DNA of 64,000 nucleotides from Ruegeria meonggei (GCF_900172215.1 NZ_FWFP01000001.1:434001-498000), one strand, 5' to 3'; positions 35,201-44,697 are shown, counted from the stretch's first letter. The notes: generated by a model from the sequence alone, not told the origin. Translations and numbers: made by a program.

Positions 35201-35521
35201 AGCCGCGTTGTTCACGCGCGGGCCACCAACCCCGGCTGGATTGCGGGCATGCAGCGGCACGGGTTTCGCGGGGCCGCAGAAATTGCCGCGACGCTGGATC
35301 ATATGGCGAGCTTTGCGCATTTGTCCGGCACCGTCGCGTCGCATCTGTTCGACCTGTACCACGACGCGACGCTGGGCGATCCGCAGGTCGACGCCTTCCT
35401 GCAAGAGAGCAACCCGCAAGCGCATCAGGCCATGCAGGACCGCTTTCGCGCGCTTTTGGAGGCGGGGCTGTGGACCACGCGCCGGAACTCAATCCGGGCC
35501 GATCTGGAGGGGTTGAGATGA
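32228..35521 (+). CDS. cobN: aerobic cobaltochelatase subunit CobN
   Basis: Large subunit of the ATP-dependent CobNST chelatase, which inserts Co2+ into hydrogenobyrinic acid a,c-diamide in the aerobic pathway. 1097 residues, shorter than the Pseudomonas denitrificans protein but usual for this group. Conserved blocks include HIGAHGTLEWLPGKSVAL, DLWGSATMRTAGEE, and YTQGVKLAEELVRRHL. The partners cobS and cobT are not in this window. The stop overlaps the cobG start by 4 bp. Confidence 0.97.
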   Translation: MHVVFRESHGLEETETPTDLGQSPADLVVLSFSDSDLGAFAAGWHRGGGSEGRMPTMRLANLTALKHPLSVDTYVEQTLEGAKGILIRLIGGVPYWAYGLQQALALAQSKGIALAVLPADGREDTRLDEYSTLPVSTLRRLAHLCDTGGEVAAQAALAQMALAAGLYAGPVMGAKTIPECGAWCPDRGVIPVDKAFTGDAKRIVVTFYRAYLTSADTAPVAALVHGLRARGFDAVGVFAPSLKAPNAAAWLREQIVALAPSAIINATSFSGKGASGTSPLDAANVPVFQVALSTARRKAWAEAERGLSPADLAMHVVLPEVDGRISAGIASFKEPGKRDPYLEYSRFAHRAEPERIEAIIDRVSGWLNLNDKPKADQIPALILSTYPGKNWQMAHAVGLDALASAEAMLSDLQTEGYKTAPAEPITDTLLGARLTWPLKDYLSALADVPESLRADLQTVWGGPENDPSFAGGAFHFTALRRGKALVALQPERGTPELREDEYHDLSRTPRHGYVAFYLWLRQGLGADALIHIGAHGTLEWLPGKSVALSQECWPEVLIRDLPVIYPFIVNDPGEAAQAKRRIGAVTLGHIPPPMKESGTPDRMVRLESLLDEFSNADGLDPKRRDRLQSDIRDEAQAIGLENDLGLDQATCSTEAITRIDRFVCDIKESQFGDGLHIFGRAPKVTGNFDAAPSAHAERSALIDALAGKRIEAGPSGSPYRGRSDVLPTGRNLYTTDPRSVPTRAAYTQGVKLAEELVRRHLQEEGDYPKGLIVDLWGSATMRTAGEEFAMALHLLGVKPVWDKGSERVSGIEVLPITDLNRPRLDVTLRVSGLFRDVFPTLSALYGQAVRALSARDEAQDWNPYAGQAPAARVFGPAPGSYGLNMTHLSETYTDEARTQAGEAWLEASSFALEGEHIAQDRDGITRRVANADSFVHLQDLTETDLLLANDYATHEAGFAAAKKVTGGTAQLYHLDNTNPENPRARTLPEEISRVVHARATNPGWIAGMQRHGFRGAAEIAATLDHMASFAHLSGTVASHLFDLYHDATLGDPQVDAFLQESNPQAHQAMQDRFRALLEAGLWTTRRNSIRADLEGLR

Positions 35522-36657
35522 GCGTGCCTTTGGCCAAGCCAATCGTTCAGGGATGGTGCCCCGGCGCCCACCGTCCGATGATGTCGGGCGATGGGCTGGT
35601 TGTTCGGGTAAGGCCGCGACTGGCGCGACTTGAAGTCAGTCAGGTCTTGGGGCTTTGCGATCTGGCCCAACGGTTTGGCAATGGTACCATCGATCTGACC
35701 AACCGGGCCAATCTTCAATTGCGCGGGGTCAAAGAAGCTGATCATCAGACACTTTTGACGGAACTGGCCGCCCTGAACCTGCTGGACGCCGATCCGGGCA
35801 TCGAAGTGCGGCGTAACATTCTGGTCTCTCCTCTGTATCAAGCGGGCGATCTGACCGCGCGCCTGACGCAGCACCTGATCGACCGACTGGCAGAGTTACC
35901 CACCCTGCCCGCCAAGTTTGGTTTTGCCATAGACACAGGCCCAGAACGCCTGTTGGCAAAGGATTCGGCCGATATCCGGCTGGAAGCCAGAGCCGACAGG
36001 CTGATTTTGCGCGCCGATGGGGCGGACACCGGGCTGCACGTGACCGAGGGTGATGCCATCGACGAGCTGATCATGCTGGCACGTTGGTTTGCCGACAGAT
36101 ACACACCTGAATCGCGCCGCATGGCGCGGGTGGTTGCCCTTGGGGATCTACCGCAAAAGTGGCAAGGTGCTGCACTGAGTGCGATTGGCAGCCCGCTGCA
36201 ACCCGGGCCCTGCGATCTTGGCACGCTTTATGGCGCGGCATTCGGACAATTACCTGCACACCAGCTTCGTGACCTGATTAAGAGCGGTAACGCCGTTGCC
36301 CTGCGCGTCACCCCATGGCGGTTGATCCTGCTGGAAGGCGGGGCGGCGATACCTGCCCCGGGTTTTGTCACAGATGGCACCGACCCGCTGATGACCACCG
36401 ACGCCTGCCCCGGGGCGCCGCTCTGCCCGCAGGCGCAAGTTGAAACCCGCGACATCGCCCGCGCTTTGGCCCGACGCGTTTCCGGCAGCCTGCATGTGTC
36501 AGGGTGTTCCAAGGGATGTGCCCGGATGCGCGCCGCAGATTTCACTTTGGTTGGCAATGACGGGCGGTTTGATCTTGTCAAACATGGCTGCGCAGGGGAT
36601 GAGCCCTGCCAGCGCAGCCTGACCCTCGAAACACTTATGACCATGGACCTGACCTGA
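35518..36657 (+). CDS. cobG: precorrin-3B synthase
   Basis: Oxygen-dependent monooxygenase that converts precorrin-3A to precorrin-3B, preparing ring contraction. Nitrite/sulfite reductase-like ferredoxin domains are present, with the FeS/siroheme-type cysteines DACPGAPLCPQA and HVSGCSKGCARM near residues 305 and 340. Start 35518 overlaps the cobN stop (ATGA) and gives 379 residues. Presence of cobG, not cobZ, defines this as the classical O2-dependent route. Confidence 0.94.
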   Translation: MSVPLAKPIVQGWCPGAHRPMMSGDGLVVRVRPRLARLEVSQVLGLCDLAQRFGNGTIDLTNRANLQLRGVKEADHQTLLTELAALNLLDADPGIEVRRNILVSPLYQAGDLTARLTQHLIDRLAELPTLPAKFGFAIDTGPERLLAKDSADIRLEARADRLILRADGADTGLHVTEGDAIDELIMLARWFADRYTPESRRMARVVALGDLPQKWQGAALSAIGSPLQPGPCDLGTLYGAAFGQLPAHQLRDLIKSGNAVALRVTPWRLILLEGGAAIPAPGFVTDGTDPLMTTDACPGAPLCPQAQVETRDIARALARRVSGSLHVSGCSKGCARMRAADFTLVGNDGRFDLVKHGCAGDEPCQRSLTLETLMTMDLT

Positions 36658-37286
36658 TGCCTTATGAATACGAAACCGATGGCGCGGCGATTTACAAACA
36701 GAGCTTTGCCACCATCCGGTCCGAGGCCGATCTGACCCGCTTCGACCCCGATGAGGAACAGGTCGCTGTCCGGATGATCCACGCCGCAGGAATGGTCGGG
36801 CTGGAAGAGTTCGTGCATTTCTCACCCGGATTTGTCGCCGCGGCGCGTACCGCGTTGGAAAATGGCGCGCCGATCTTGTGTGACGCACGCATGGTCAGCG
36901 AAGGCGTGACCCGGTTCCGCCTGCCCGCCGATAACGAGGTGATCTGCCCGTTGCACGACGAACGTGTGCGCCCGCTGGCCGCGAAGATGGGCAATACCCG
37001 GTCCGCTGCCGCGCTGGAACTGTGGCGTCCACATCTGGAGGGCGCGCTGGTCGCCATCGGCAACGCGCCAACTGCACTGTTCCATTTGTTGAATATGCTG
37101 GAAGACCCTGACTGCCCGCGCCCTGCTGCCATCATCGGCTGCCCGGTGGGTTTTGTCGGCGCGGTCGAATCCAAGGACGCGCTATGGCAGGCGCAGCCGG
37201 TGCCATCGTGCATCGTACAGGGCCGTCTGGGCGGCAGCGCCATCACGGTCGCCGCCGTCAACGCCATTGCGAGCCGCGCGGAATGA
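36657..37286 (+). CDS. cobH: precorrin-8X methylmutase
   Basis: Moves the C-11 methyl to C-12, producing hydrogenobyrinic acid, 209 residues. The catalytic-histidine region is RMIHAAGMVG, and the substrate-binding IGNAPTALFHLL and IGCPVGFVGAVESK are diagnostic. The start shares a base with the cobG stop (TGATG), so translation is coupled. Confidence 0.96.
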   Translation: MPYEYETDGAAIYKQSFATIRSEADLTRFDPDEEQVAVRMIHAAGMVGLEEFVHFSPGFVAAARTALENGAPILCDARMVSEGVTRFRLPADNEVICPLHDERVRPLAAKMGNTRSAAALELWRPHLEGALVAIGNAPTALFHLLNMLEDPDCPRPAAIIGCPVGFVGAVESKDALWQAQPVPSCIVQGRLGGSAITVAAVNAIASRAE

Positions 37287-38011
37287 GCGTCGGTACAATA
37301 TACGGCGTGGGCCTCGGCCCCGGCGACCCGGACCTGATGAGCGTTCGGGCAGATCGTCTGTTGCGCAATGCCCGCCACGTCGCCTTTTTCCGCAAGCCGG
37401 GGCGCAGCGGTCAAGCGCGCAAGATCGTCAATGGCATGATCCCCGAAGGTGCCATTGAGTTCCCAATGGAATACCCCGTGACCACGGAAATCCCATTGAC
37501 CGACCCGCGTTACAATGAGCTGCTCTCGGCGTTTTACGAAGACTGTGCTGCGCATTTGAAAACCTTGTCCGAACAAGGCGAGGACATTGTGGTTTTGTGC
37601 GAAGGTGACCCGTTCTTCTATGGGTCTTTTATGCACCTTTACAGTCGGTTGCGCGGAAAATCTGATATCGAAGTGGTTCCCGCGATCACCGGCATGTCCG
37701 GTGCCTGGACCGCGACCGGAGACCCGATCACCTGGGGCGACGACGTGTTGACTGTGCTGGTCGGCACGTTGCCCGAGGACGATCTGTCGCGACGCATGGC
37801 GCAAACAGATGCGCTGGTGGTGATGAAAATCGGACGCAATATCGACAAGGTAAAGCGGGCGCTGAAAACCGCCGGTCTCTTTGACCGGGCGTGGATCGTG
37901 GAATTCGCCCAGATGCCAAACCAGACGGTAACGAAACTGTCCGAGGCCTGTGAGAAAGTGACCCCTTATTTCTCGATCATCATCGTGCACGGTCAAGGCC
38001 GACGACCATGA
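37283..38011 (+). CDS. cobI: precorrin-2 C20-methyltransferase
   Basis: SAM-dependent methylation of precorrin-2 to precorrin-3A. Tetrapyrrole methylase fold of 242 residues, with N-terminal IYGVGLGPGDPDLM, the SAM loop CEGDPFFYGSF and VPAITGMSGAW. The frame is open upstream, but ATG 37283, overlapping the cobH stop, gives the family N-terminus MSVGTIYGVGLG. Confidence 0.96.
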   Translation: MSVGTIYGVGLGPGDPDLMSVRADRLLRNARHVAFFRKPGRSGQARKIVNGMIPEGAIEFPMEYPVTTEIPLTDPRYNELLSAFYEDCAAHLKTLSEQGEDIVVLCEGDPFFYGSFMHLYSRLRGKSDIEVVPAITGMSGAWTATGDPITWGDDVLTVLVGTLPEDDLSRRMAQTDALVVMKIGRNIDKVKRALKTAGLFDRAWIVEFAQMPNQTVTKLSEACEKVTPYFSIIIVHGQGRRP

Positions 38012-38772
38012 GCGGCTGGGTCAAAATCGCGGGGCTGGGCCCTGGCAGTGAGGAACTTGTGACATCGCAGGTCTCAGCAGTCTTGGCCGAGGCAACGGAT
38101 GTGGTCGGCTATATCCCTTACGTTGCGCGTGTGGCGGAACGCCCCGGTCTGACCCTGCATGCCAGCGACAACCGGGTTGAGATTGACCGCTCACAACATG
38201 CGCTGCAAATGGCGGCCGAAGGCAAACGTGTGGTCGTGGTCTCTTCGGGTGATCCGGGCGTCTTTGCCATGGCAGCTGCGGTGTTTGAGGCGTTGGAAAA
38301 CGGCCCCCCGGAATGGCGCGACATCCCCATCGACGTGCTGCCGGGCATTACGGCAATGCTGGCGGCTTCGGCGCGCGCGGGGGCGCCATTGGGACATGAT
38401 TTCTGTGCCATCAACCTCAGCGACAATCTCAAACCTTGGTCTTTGATCGAAAAACGTCTGCGTCTGGCGGCGCAGGGGGATTTCGCCATGGCATTCTACA
38501 ATCCACGGTCAAAGTCCCGTCCGGAAGGCTTTGTAAAAACGCTGGAAATCCTGCGTGAGGAATGCGAACCCGAACGCCTGATCCTGTTCGCCCGCGCGGT
38601 ATCACGCCCGGATGAGGCGATCCGGATATCCACATTGGCCGAGGCAACGCCGGACATGGCCGACATGCAAACGGTGGTCATCGTGGGATCATCCCTGACC
38701 CGCGTGATCGAGCGCAATGCGGCCCCAATAGTCTACACTCCGAGGTTCACCGAAGCCGGGGATCAAGGATGA
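38008..38772 (+). CDS. cobJ: precorrin-3B C17-methyltransferase
   Basis: Methylates C-17 and drives ring contraction of precorrin-3B to precorrin-4. 254 residues, N-terminal KIAGLGPGSEELVT, SAM-binding SSGDPGVFAMA, and VLPGITAMLAASARAGAPLGHDF. The start overlaps cobI by 4 bp. Its last 10 bp overlap the end of the oppositely oriented cobK. Confidence 0.96.
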   Translation: MSGWVKIAGLGPGSEELVTSQVSAVLAEATDVVGYIPYVARVAERPGLTLHASDNRVEIDRSQHALQMAAEGKRVVVVSSGDPGVFAMAAAVFEALENGPPEWRDIPIDVLPGITAMLAASARAGAPLGHDFCAINLSDNLKPWSLIEKRLRLAAQGDFAMAFYNPRSKSRPEGFVKTLEILREECEPERLILFARAVSRPDEAIRISTLAEATPDMADMQTVVIVGSSLTRVIERNAAPIVYTPRFTEAGDQG

Positions 38773-39494
38773 GTCAGCCAGTCCAGAACCTGCGTCACGC
38801 CCGAAAATTCAACCCGCTTTGGCAGGGTCGGACGGTCAATCATCAGCACCGGCACGCCCTGCACCCGCGCCGCGTCAAGCTTGGCCCGTGCGCCGGTGCC
38901 ACCTGCGTTCTTGGACACGACCAATTGGGTCTCATGGCGTATTGTCAGTGCCAGATCCTCTTCAAATGTGAACGGCCCGCGCGACACAACCACATCGCAA
39001 TTCGGCAGCGGCAGCATGTCCGGCTCATCCACCAACCGCAGCAAGTAGCGGTGCTGGGGTTGGGCCGCGAAATCCTCAAGATGCATCCGACCGACGGCCA
39101 GAAAAACACGCTGCGCCGGACCCGACAGCGCGGCAACAGCGGCGGCGATGTCGGGTACGTGCTGCCAGCGATCGCCGTCCTGTGCGGCCCATTCCGGGCG
39201 GGTCAGCGCGGCCAACGGCACGCCTGTCTCGGCACATGCCGCGACCGCATTGCCGCTCATCTGCGCGGCAAAAGGATGGGTGGCATCAATGACATGAGTA
39301 ACCGCGGAATCGGACAGATAGCGCGCAAGCCCGGCAGCCCCACCAAATCCACCGACACGCATCGGCAACGGTTGCGGGCGCGGGTTTTCCACCCGTCCCG
39401 CATAGGAATAGGTCGCCGGGATACCCAGCTGGGCCACAGCTTTGGCCAGTGCGTTGGCTTCGGTCGTACCGCCAAGGATCAGGAGGTTGGTCAT
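38763..39494 (-). CDS. cobK: precorrin-6A reductase, antisense within the cob operon
   Basis: NADPH-dependent reduction of precorrin-6A to precorrin-6B. 243 residues, with LLILGGTTEANALAKAV at the N-terminus, and DATHPFAAQMSGNAVAAC. It is the only minus-strand gene inside the cob cluster. Its stop overlaps cobJ's stop by 10 bp, and its ATG (39494-39492) shares the palindrome CATG with the cobL ATG (39493-39495). Its promoter must therefore lie within cobL, and the sense operon transcript runs antisense through it. Confidence 0.95.
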   Translation of the reverse strand: MTNLLILGGTTEANALAKAVAQLGIPATYSYAGRVENPRPQPLPMRVGGFGGAAGLARYLSDSAVTHVIDATHPFAAQMSGNAVAACAETGVPLAALTRPEWAAQDGDRWQHVPDIAAAVAALSGPAQRVFLAVGRMHLEDFAAQPQHRYLLRLVDEPDMLPLPNCDVVVSRGPFTFEEDLALTIRHETQLVVSKNAGGTGARAKLDAARVQGVPVLMIDRPTLPKRVEFSGVTQVLDWLTHP

Positions 39495-40692
39495 GTCTGA
39501 TGCTCCGTGGCTGACCGTTCTGGGCTTGGGCGAAGATGGACTGGATGGCCTGCCGCCCGCAAGTCGTCAAGTGCTTGAGCGGGCCGAGATCATTATGGGC
39601 CCACCGCGGCACCTATCTCTGATCCCCGACAGCACCGGACAGCGGATCGAATGGCCTGTGCCTTTTGCCGATGGCCTGCCCATTCTGACCGGATTTCGTG
39701 GCCGTCCGACTGTGGTTTTGGCTTCGGGTGATCCATTCTGGTTCGGCGCGGGGTCGGTGATCGCACGCAATTTCGATGCCGGGGAATGGGCCGCCCTGCC
39801 CGGCCAATCCACCTTTTCGCTAGCCGCCGCGCGGCTGGGTTGGCCGCTGGAGGCCACCCAGACCTTTGGCCTGCACGCGGCCCCGCTGACACGGTTGCGC
39901 CCGCATCTGGCCCCCGGGCTGCGCGCAATCTTGCTGCTGCGCAACGGCGCGGCGGTGGCCGAGCTGGCCACCTACCTGACCGAAACCGGCTTTGCTGACA
40001 CCCGCCTGCATGTGATGGAGGCGCTTGGCGGCGCCCGTGAACGGTCGCGCAATGTGTCGCTGACCGAGGCGTTGCTGGGCGGCTTCGACCACCCGGTCTG
40101 CGTCGGGCTTGAGGTCGCAGGCCACGGCGCCGCGTTCCCCAAGGCCTCGGGTAAACCGGATGAGATTTTTGAGACCGACGGCCAGATCACTAAACGTCCA
40201 GTTCGTGCATTAACCCTGTCAGCGCTGGCCCCGCAACGGGATGAGCACTTGTGGGATATCGGGGGTGGAACTGGGTCCATCAGCATCGAATGGCTGATGT
40301 GCGATCCGACCTTGACCGCCACCTCAATCGAGCCCCGCGCCGACCGGGCCGAGCGTATTCGCCGCAACGCGGATATGCTGGGTCAGGATCGGCTGAACGT
40401 GGTGCATGGCACGGCCCCCGATGCGTTGACCGGCCTGGCTCTGCCCGATGTGGTTTTCATCGGCGGCGGGCTAAGCACCGCGTTGCTGGAATGGCTGCAA
40501 ACTTCCCTGCCAGCGGGCACGCGTCTGATCGCCAACGCGGTGACTTTGGAGAGCGAAGCCTTGCTGGCGCACTGGCACGAAACGCTTGGCGGAGAGCTGC
40601 TGCGCATTGAACTGGCGCAGGCCTCGGCCCTTGGCCCAAGGCGCGGCTGGAAATCCGCCTACCCCGTAGTGCAGTGGAGCGTGACCCTATGA
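39493..40692 (+). CDS. cobL: precorrin-6Y C5,15-methyltransferase (decarboxylating)
   Basis: Bifunctional enzyme that methylates C-5 and C-15 and decarboxylates the C-12 acetate. The N-terminal tetrapyrrole methylase (CbiE-like) begins LTVLGLGEDGLDGL. The C-terminal CbiT-like domain has the SAM motif LWDIGGGTGSISIEW near residue 253. 399 residues from ATG 39493, with AGGAGG at 39481-39486 lying inside the antisense cobK. The stop overlaps the cobE start. Confidence 0.96.
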   Translation: MSDAPWLTVLGLGEDGLDGLPPASRQVLERAEIIMGPPRHLSLIPDSTGQRIEWPVPFADGLPILTGFRGRPTVVLASGDPFWFGAGSVIARNFDAGEWAALPGQSTFSLAAARLGWPLEATQTFGLHAAPLTRLRPHLAPGLRAILLLRNGAAVAELATYLTETGFADTRLHVMEALGGARERSRNVSLTEALLGGFDHPVCVGLEVAGHGAAFPKASGKPDEIFETDGQITKRPVRALTLSALAPQRDEHLWDIGGGTGSISIEWLMCDPTLTATSIEPRADRAERIRRNADMLGQDRLNVVHGTAPDALTGLALPDVVFIGGGLSTALLEWLQTSLPAGTRLIANAVTLESEALLAHWHETLGGELLRIELAQASALGPRRGWKSAYPVVQWSVTL

Positions 40693-41069
40693 TCGTCGCG
40701 GGCCTGGGATTTTCGTCAGCGGCAACCGTTGACAGCCTGCGTATGGCCTTTGAGCGCGCCAGTACCGACAGGCGGGTCGACGCGATTGCGACCGTCGCCG
40801 ACAAAGAAGGCCACGCCGCCCTTGCGGCATTCGTCCAGACCATCGCCTTACCCTTACATTTCGTCGCCCCCGCCGATCTGGCGGGGCAACGCACCCTCAC
40901 CTGCTCGGCCCGCAGCCGCGCCACTTATGGCACCGGCAGCGTGGCTGAGGCATCCGCTCTTGCCGCCGCCGGTGCTCTGGGTGGTCCGGGTGCGCGGCTG
41001 ACCTCACCCAGACACATCTCGGACGACCGGCTTGCCACTTGCGCCGTCGCCATCGGAGGACAAACATGA
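40689..41069 (+). CDS. cobE: cobalamin biosynthesis protein CobE (CbiG C-terminal-like)
   Basis: Small protein of 126 residues similar to the C-terminal domain of CbiG. The family N-terminus is [20 protein letters not shown]. CobE is needed for the aerobic pathway, but its biochemical role is unsettled. ATG 40689 overlaps the cobL stop (ATGA), and its own stop overlaps cobM. Confidence 0.9.
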   Translation: MIVAGLGFSSAATVDSLRMAFERASTDRRVDAIATVADKEGHAALAAFVQTIALPLHFVAPADLAGQRTLTCSARSRATYGTGSVAEASALAAAGALGGPGARLTSPRHISDDRLATCAVAIGGQT

Positions 41070-41860
41070 CCGTTCACTTCATCGGCGCCGGACCGGGTGC
41101 CGCCGACCTTCTGACCTTGCGCGGGCGCGATATCATCGCGTCTTGTCGCGTGTGCCTCTATGCTGGATCGCTGGTGCCCGAAGAAATTCTGAGCCACTGC
41201 CCCGAGGGCGCAAAGATCGTCAACACCGCACCAATGGACCTGAACCAGATCATGGCCGAGATCGACGCTGCACATCAGGCCGGTCAGGACGTGGCGCGGC
41301 TGCACTCCGGTGACCTGTCCGTCTGGTCGGCCATGGGTGAACAGATCCGACGACTGAAAGAGATGGGGATTCCTGTCAGTGTCACGCCGGGCGTGCCGTC
41401 TTTTGCGGCCGCCGCTGCTGCATTGGGCACGGAACTGACCTTGCCGGGACTGGCGCAATCGGTGGTTCTGACCAGAACGCCGGGGCGCGCGTCCTCGATG
41501 CCCGAGGGCGAAACGCTGAAAAACTTCGCGCGCACCGGCGCGACCCTCGCCATCCACCTGTCGATCGGCAATTTGGACACGGTCATCGCCGATCTGGTCC
41601 CCGCCTATGGCGCGGATAGCCCTGTGGCCGTTGTCTACCGGGCCAGCTGGCCGGACGAGCGGATCATCCGCGCCACTTTGAATACCCTGAAGGACGCGCT
41701 GGACGAGAGCATCTCGCGCACCGCTCTGATCTTGGTCGGCCCGGCGCTGGCCGGAGAAGGGTTCGACGAAAGCTGTTTGTATTCCAAAGATTACGACCGC
41801 CGCTACCGCCCGCAAAGCACAGATAGCCCGTGGTCAAGTTGGAGCCCCGAGAATGAATGA
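41066..41860 (+). CDS. cobM: precorrin-4 C11-methyltransferase
   Basis: SAM-dependent methylation of precorrin-4 at C-11. 264 residues, with [18 protein letters not shown] at the N-terminus, the [11 protein letters not shown] segment, [13 protein letters not shown] and [19 protein letters not shown] 41066 lies in the cobE stop overlap, with GGAGG (41056-41060) five bases upstream. Confidence 0.97.
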   Translation: MTVHFIGAGPGAADLLTLRGRDIIASCRVCLYAGSLVPEEILSHCPEGAKIVNTAPMDLNQIMAEIDAAHQAGQDVARLHSGDLSVWSAMGEQIRRLKEMGIPVSVTPGVPSFAAAAAALGTELTLPGLAQSVVLTRTPGRASSMPEGETLKNFARTGATLAIHLSIGNLDTVIADLVPAYGADSPVAVVYRASWPDERIIRATLNTLKDALDESISRTALILVGPALAGEGFDESCLYSKDYDRRYRPQSTDSPWSSWSPENE

Positions 41861-43181
41861 AGCGATGACCAACCCTCCGGGTGTGCTGATATCCGCGCCC
41901 TCTTCGGGCACCGGTAAAACCACCGTCATGCTAGGCCTGCTGCGCGCGCTGGCCGAAGACGGGCTGACTGTGCAACCGTTCAAGAGCGGCCCTGACTACA
42001 TCGATCCGGCCTTTCACCGGGCTGCGGCTGGGCGGGCTTCGTTCAATCTGGACAGCTGGGCGATGGGCGACCCGCTGCTGAGTGCGATTTCCGCTCAGGC
42101 GGATGGGGCCGATATTGTGGTCGCCGAGGGCTCAATGGGTCTGTTTGATGGCGTCGCCAAACCCGGAGAATTGGGCCATGGCTCCAGCGCTGAAACCGCG
42201 CAGCGCATGGGTTGGCCTGTGGTGCTGGTGCTGGATGTGGGTGGCCAGGCGCAGTCTGCGGCAGCCACGGCGCTGGGGTTTCGGATGTACAATCCGGACT
42301 TGCCCTTTGCGGGCGTGATACTGAACCGCTGCGCCAGCCCTCGGCATGAGAGGTTGACGCGGCTGGGCATGGAACGTGCAGGTATGCCGGTGCTGGGTGT
42401 GCTGCCACGTCGTGGTGATCTGACTTTGCCCGAGCGGCATCTGGGCCTGATCCAGGCGGTCGAGCACCCCGATCTGGAAAGTGCGATTGTCGGTTATGCA
42501 GCCTTTCTGCGGGAACACGTGGATTTGGAGGCAATCAAAAAGGCGGCTTCCTCAGGCCCCAGTGGGCCATCGTCAGCCGCGCTGCCGCGCCCGCCTGCCC
42601 AGCGGATCGCGCTGGCTAGGGATGCGGCGTTTTCGTTCACCTATCCGCATTTGCTGAAAGGCTGGCGGGCCGCTGGGGCTGAAATTCTGCCCTTTTCGCC
42701 CTTGGCGAACGAAGCCCCCGCACCAGATGCCGATCTGGTGTGGCTGCCCGGCGGATATCCTGAATTGCATGCAGGTACATTGGCTGCGGCCGGAACCTTT
42801 TTGGGCGGGTTACGCAAACACGCAGAAACCAAGCCGGTGCATGGTGAATGCGGTGGGTATATGGCGCTTGGCCAGGCGCTGGTCGACAAGGACGGCGTTC
42901 GACATGAAATGGCCGGGCTGCTGGGGCTGGTGACCTCATACGAAAAACGCAAGTTCAACCTTGGATACCGTCGGGCGGAACTGCTGGCGCCGATGCCCGG
43001 GTTTTCGACGGGGTCTGGTTTGCGTGGGCATGAGTTCCACTATTCCTCGATCCTCGATCAGCCTGACGCTGCGCTGGCGCGGGTGTTTGACGCCGAAGGC
43101 GCAGAAGGGCCACAGACCGGGTCCGTACGCGGCCATGTGACCGGCACCTTCTTTCACCTGATCGCGGAGGCCTCGGCATGA
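41853..43181 (+). CDS. cobB: hydrogenobyrinic acid a,c-diamide synthase
   Basis: Glutamine- and ATP-dependent amidation of the a and c carboxylates. 442 residues. The N-terminal P-loop is [17 protein letters not shown] and the [13 protein letters not shown] motif follows. The C-terminal amidotransferase nucleophile is in [11 protein letters not shown], and the HEFHYS histidine region follows. It overlaps cobM by 8 bp and cobA by 4 bp. Confidence 0.97.
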   Translation: MNEAMTNPPGVLISAPSSGTGKTTVMLGLLRALAEDGLTVQPFKSGPDYIDPAFHRAAAGRASFNLDSWAMGDPLLSAISAQADGADIVVAEGSMGLFDGVAKPGELGHGSSAETAQRMGWPVVLVLDVGGQAQSAAATALGFRMYNPDLPFAGVILNRCASPRHERLTRLGMERAGMPVLGVLPRRGDLTLPERHLGLIQAVEHPDLESAIVGYAAFLREHVDLEAIKKAASSGPSGPSSAALPRPPAQRIALARDAAFSFTYPHLLKGWRAAGAEILPFSPLANEAPAPDADLVWLPGGYPELHAGTLAAAGTFLGGLRKHAETKPVHGECGGYMALGQALVDKDGVRHEMAGLLGLVTSYEKRKFNLGYRRAELLAPMPGFSTGSGLRGHEFHYSSILDQPDAALARVFDAEGAEGPQTGSVRGHVTGTFFHLIAEASA

Positions 43182-43906
43182 GTGGCTTTGTCTCGTTCGT
43201 CGGCTCGGGCCCCGGAGACCCCGAGTTGTTGACGTTGAAAGCGGTGGACCGGATGCAGAAGGCGGATGCTGTGCTGTTCGACGACCTCAGCAGCGGCCCG
43301 ATCCTGAGCCATGCGCGTGACGACGCCGACCTGGTGGGCGTCGGCAAACGCGCCGGGCGCCCCTCGCCCAAACAGAATCACGTTAGCCAGTTGCTGGTGG
43401 ACTATGCCAAAACCGGCGCCCGCGTCGTGCGGTTGAAGTCCGGCGATGGCGGGTTATTCGGGCGGCTAGAGGAAGAGCTGACGGCGCTGCGCGCGGCCGA
43501 GATCGACTATGAGATCATACCCGGCATCCCTTCGGCTGTGGCAGCGGCTGCAGCGGCGGGCATTCCACTGACCCGACGGTTGACCGCCCGGCGGGTTCAG
43601 TTTGTGACTGGCCATGACGTCAGCGGCAAACTGCCCGAAGACCTGAACCTGCCCGCTTTGGCCGATCCTGATGCCACAACAGTTGTATTCATGGGCAAGC
43701 GAACTTTCCCTTTGCTGGTGAAAGCGCTGCATGCGCATGGCTTGCCCTTGGATACTCAGGCAATGATGGCTGAATCCGTTTCGACCCCGGATCAGAAACT
43801 GCACCGTGCAACCGTTGGTGCGTTGTCCGCACAATTAGAGACCGAGATCGGAACTGCCCCGGCGCTGATCCTTTATGGCCCGCTGGCTGAGGTCGGCAAT
43901 GTTTGA
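43178..43906 (+). CDS. cobA: uroporphyrinogen-III C-methyltransferase
   Basis: Entry enzyme: two SAM-dependent methylations of uroporphyrinogen III to precorrin-2. 242 residues, N-terminal VSFVGSGPGDPELLTLKAV, RLKSGDGGLFGRLEEE and the specificity segment PGIPSAVAAAAAAGIPLTRR. It is monofunctional, lacking the CysG oxidase/ferrochelatase part. It overlaps cobF by 8 bp. Confidence 0.96.
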   Translation: MSGFVSFVGSGPGDPELLTLKAVDRMQKADAVLFDDLSSGPILSHARDDADLVGVGKRAGRPSPKQNHVSQLLVDYAKTGARVVRLKSGDGGLFGRLEEELTALRAAEIDYEIIPGIPSAVAAAAAAGIPLTRRLTARRVQFVTGHDVSGKLPEDLNLPALADPDATTVVFMGKRTFPLLVKALHAHGLPLDTQAMMAESVSTPDQKLHRATVGALSAQLETEIGTAPALILYGPLAEVGNV

Positions 43907-44642
43907 CCTGACCTTGATCGGCATTGGCACCGGCAACCCCAACCATTTGACTTATCAGGGTGCGCGGGCCATTCGGACCGCGGACCTGATCCTGATCCCT
44001 CGAAAAGGCGAGAACAAAGCCGATCTTGTCGGGCTGCGGGAAGAGATTATCACTCAGGTCACCGACACGCCGCCACTGATTGCCTATTTTGACATACCCA
44101 AGCGGCGCGTCGACGACGGGTATCTGCGCGGGGTGGACGACTGGCACGACGCGATTGCCTTGCGCTGGCAGAAAGCGATCTCGGCTCATCCGCAAGCGCG
44201 CAATGTGGCCCTGTTGATCTGGGGCGATCCGTCTTTGTACGACAGTTCGCTGCGAATCGCCGCACGGCTAACCCCCAAACCGCAGACGCAGGTGATTCCC
44301 GGCATCACCGCCCTACAGGCACTGACGGCAGCACATGCGATTCCGATTAATGATCTGGGCGCGCCCTATGTCGTGACAACCGGACGGCGCATTCGGGATG
44401 AGGGCTGGCCACCAGATGCCACAACAGCAGCGGTGATGCTGGATGGAGAATGCGCTTTTCAAAACCTTGAAATGCAGGATTATGACATCTGGTGGGGCGC
44501 TTACGTGGGCATGAAAGAAGAACTGCTGATCAGCGGACCTTTGGCCGACGTGTCCGTGCAGATTCTGGAAACCCGGGCGCGGGCGCGTACGGATCATGGC
44601 TGGATCATGGATATCTATTTGCTGAAAAAGCGCGTGATCTGA
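43899..44642 (+). CDS. cobF: precorrin-6A synthase (deacetylating)
   Basis: Methylates C-1 of precorrin-5 with loss of the extruded acetyl group, a step specific to the aerobic pathway. 247 residues, starting MFDLTLIGIGTGNPNHLT. Motifs LIWGDPSLYDSS and VIPGITALQALTAAHAIP fit the family. ATG 43899 overlaps the cobA stop. It is the last gene of the first riboswitch-controlled run. Confidence 0.95.
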   Translation: MFDLTLIGIGTGNPNHLTYQGARAIRTADLILIPRKGENKADLVGLREEIITQVTDTPPLIAYFDIPKRRVDDGYLRGVDDWHDAIALRWQKAISAHPQARNVALLIWGDPSLYDSSLRIAARLTPKPQTQVIPGITALQALTAAHAIPINDLGAPYVVTTGRRIRDEGWPPDATTAAVMLDGECAFQNLEMQDYDIWWGAYVGMKEELLISGPLADVSVQILETRARARTDHGWIMDIYLLKKRVI

Positions 44643-44697
44643 CCTGAAAGGTCGCAAATGACGATTGCGCCCTTGCAGGCATAGCGGCTAAATGGAG

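Noticed and set aside
36692..37996. Long open frame (434 codons) antisense to cobH and cobI
   Set aside because: Both sense genes carry clear family signatures; the antisense frame has none.
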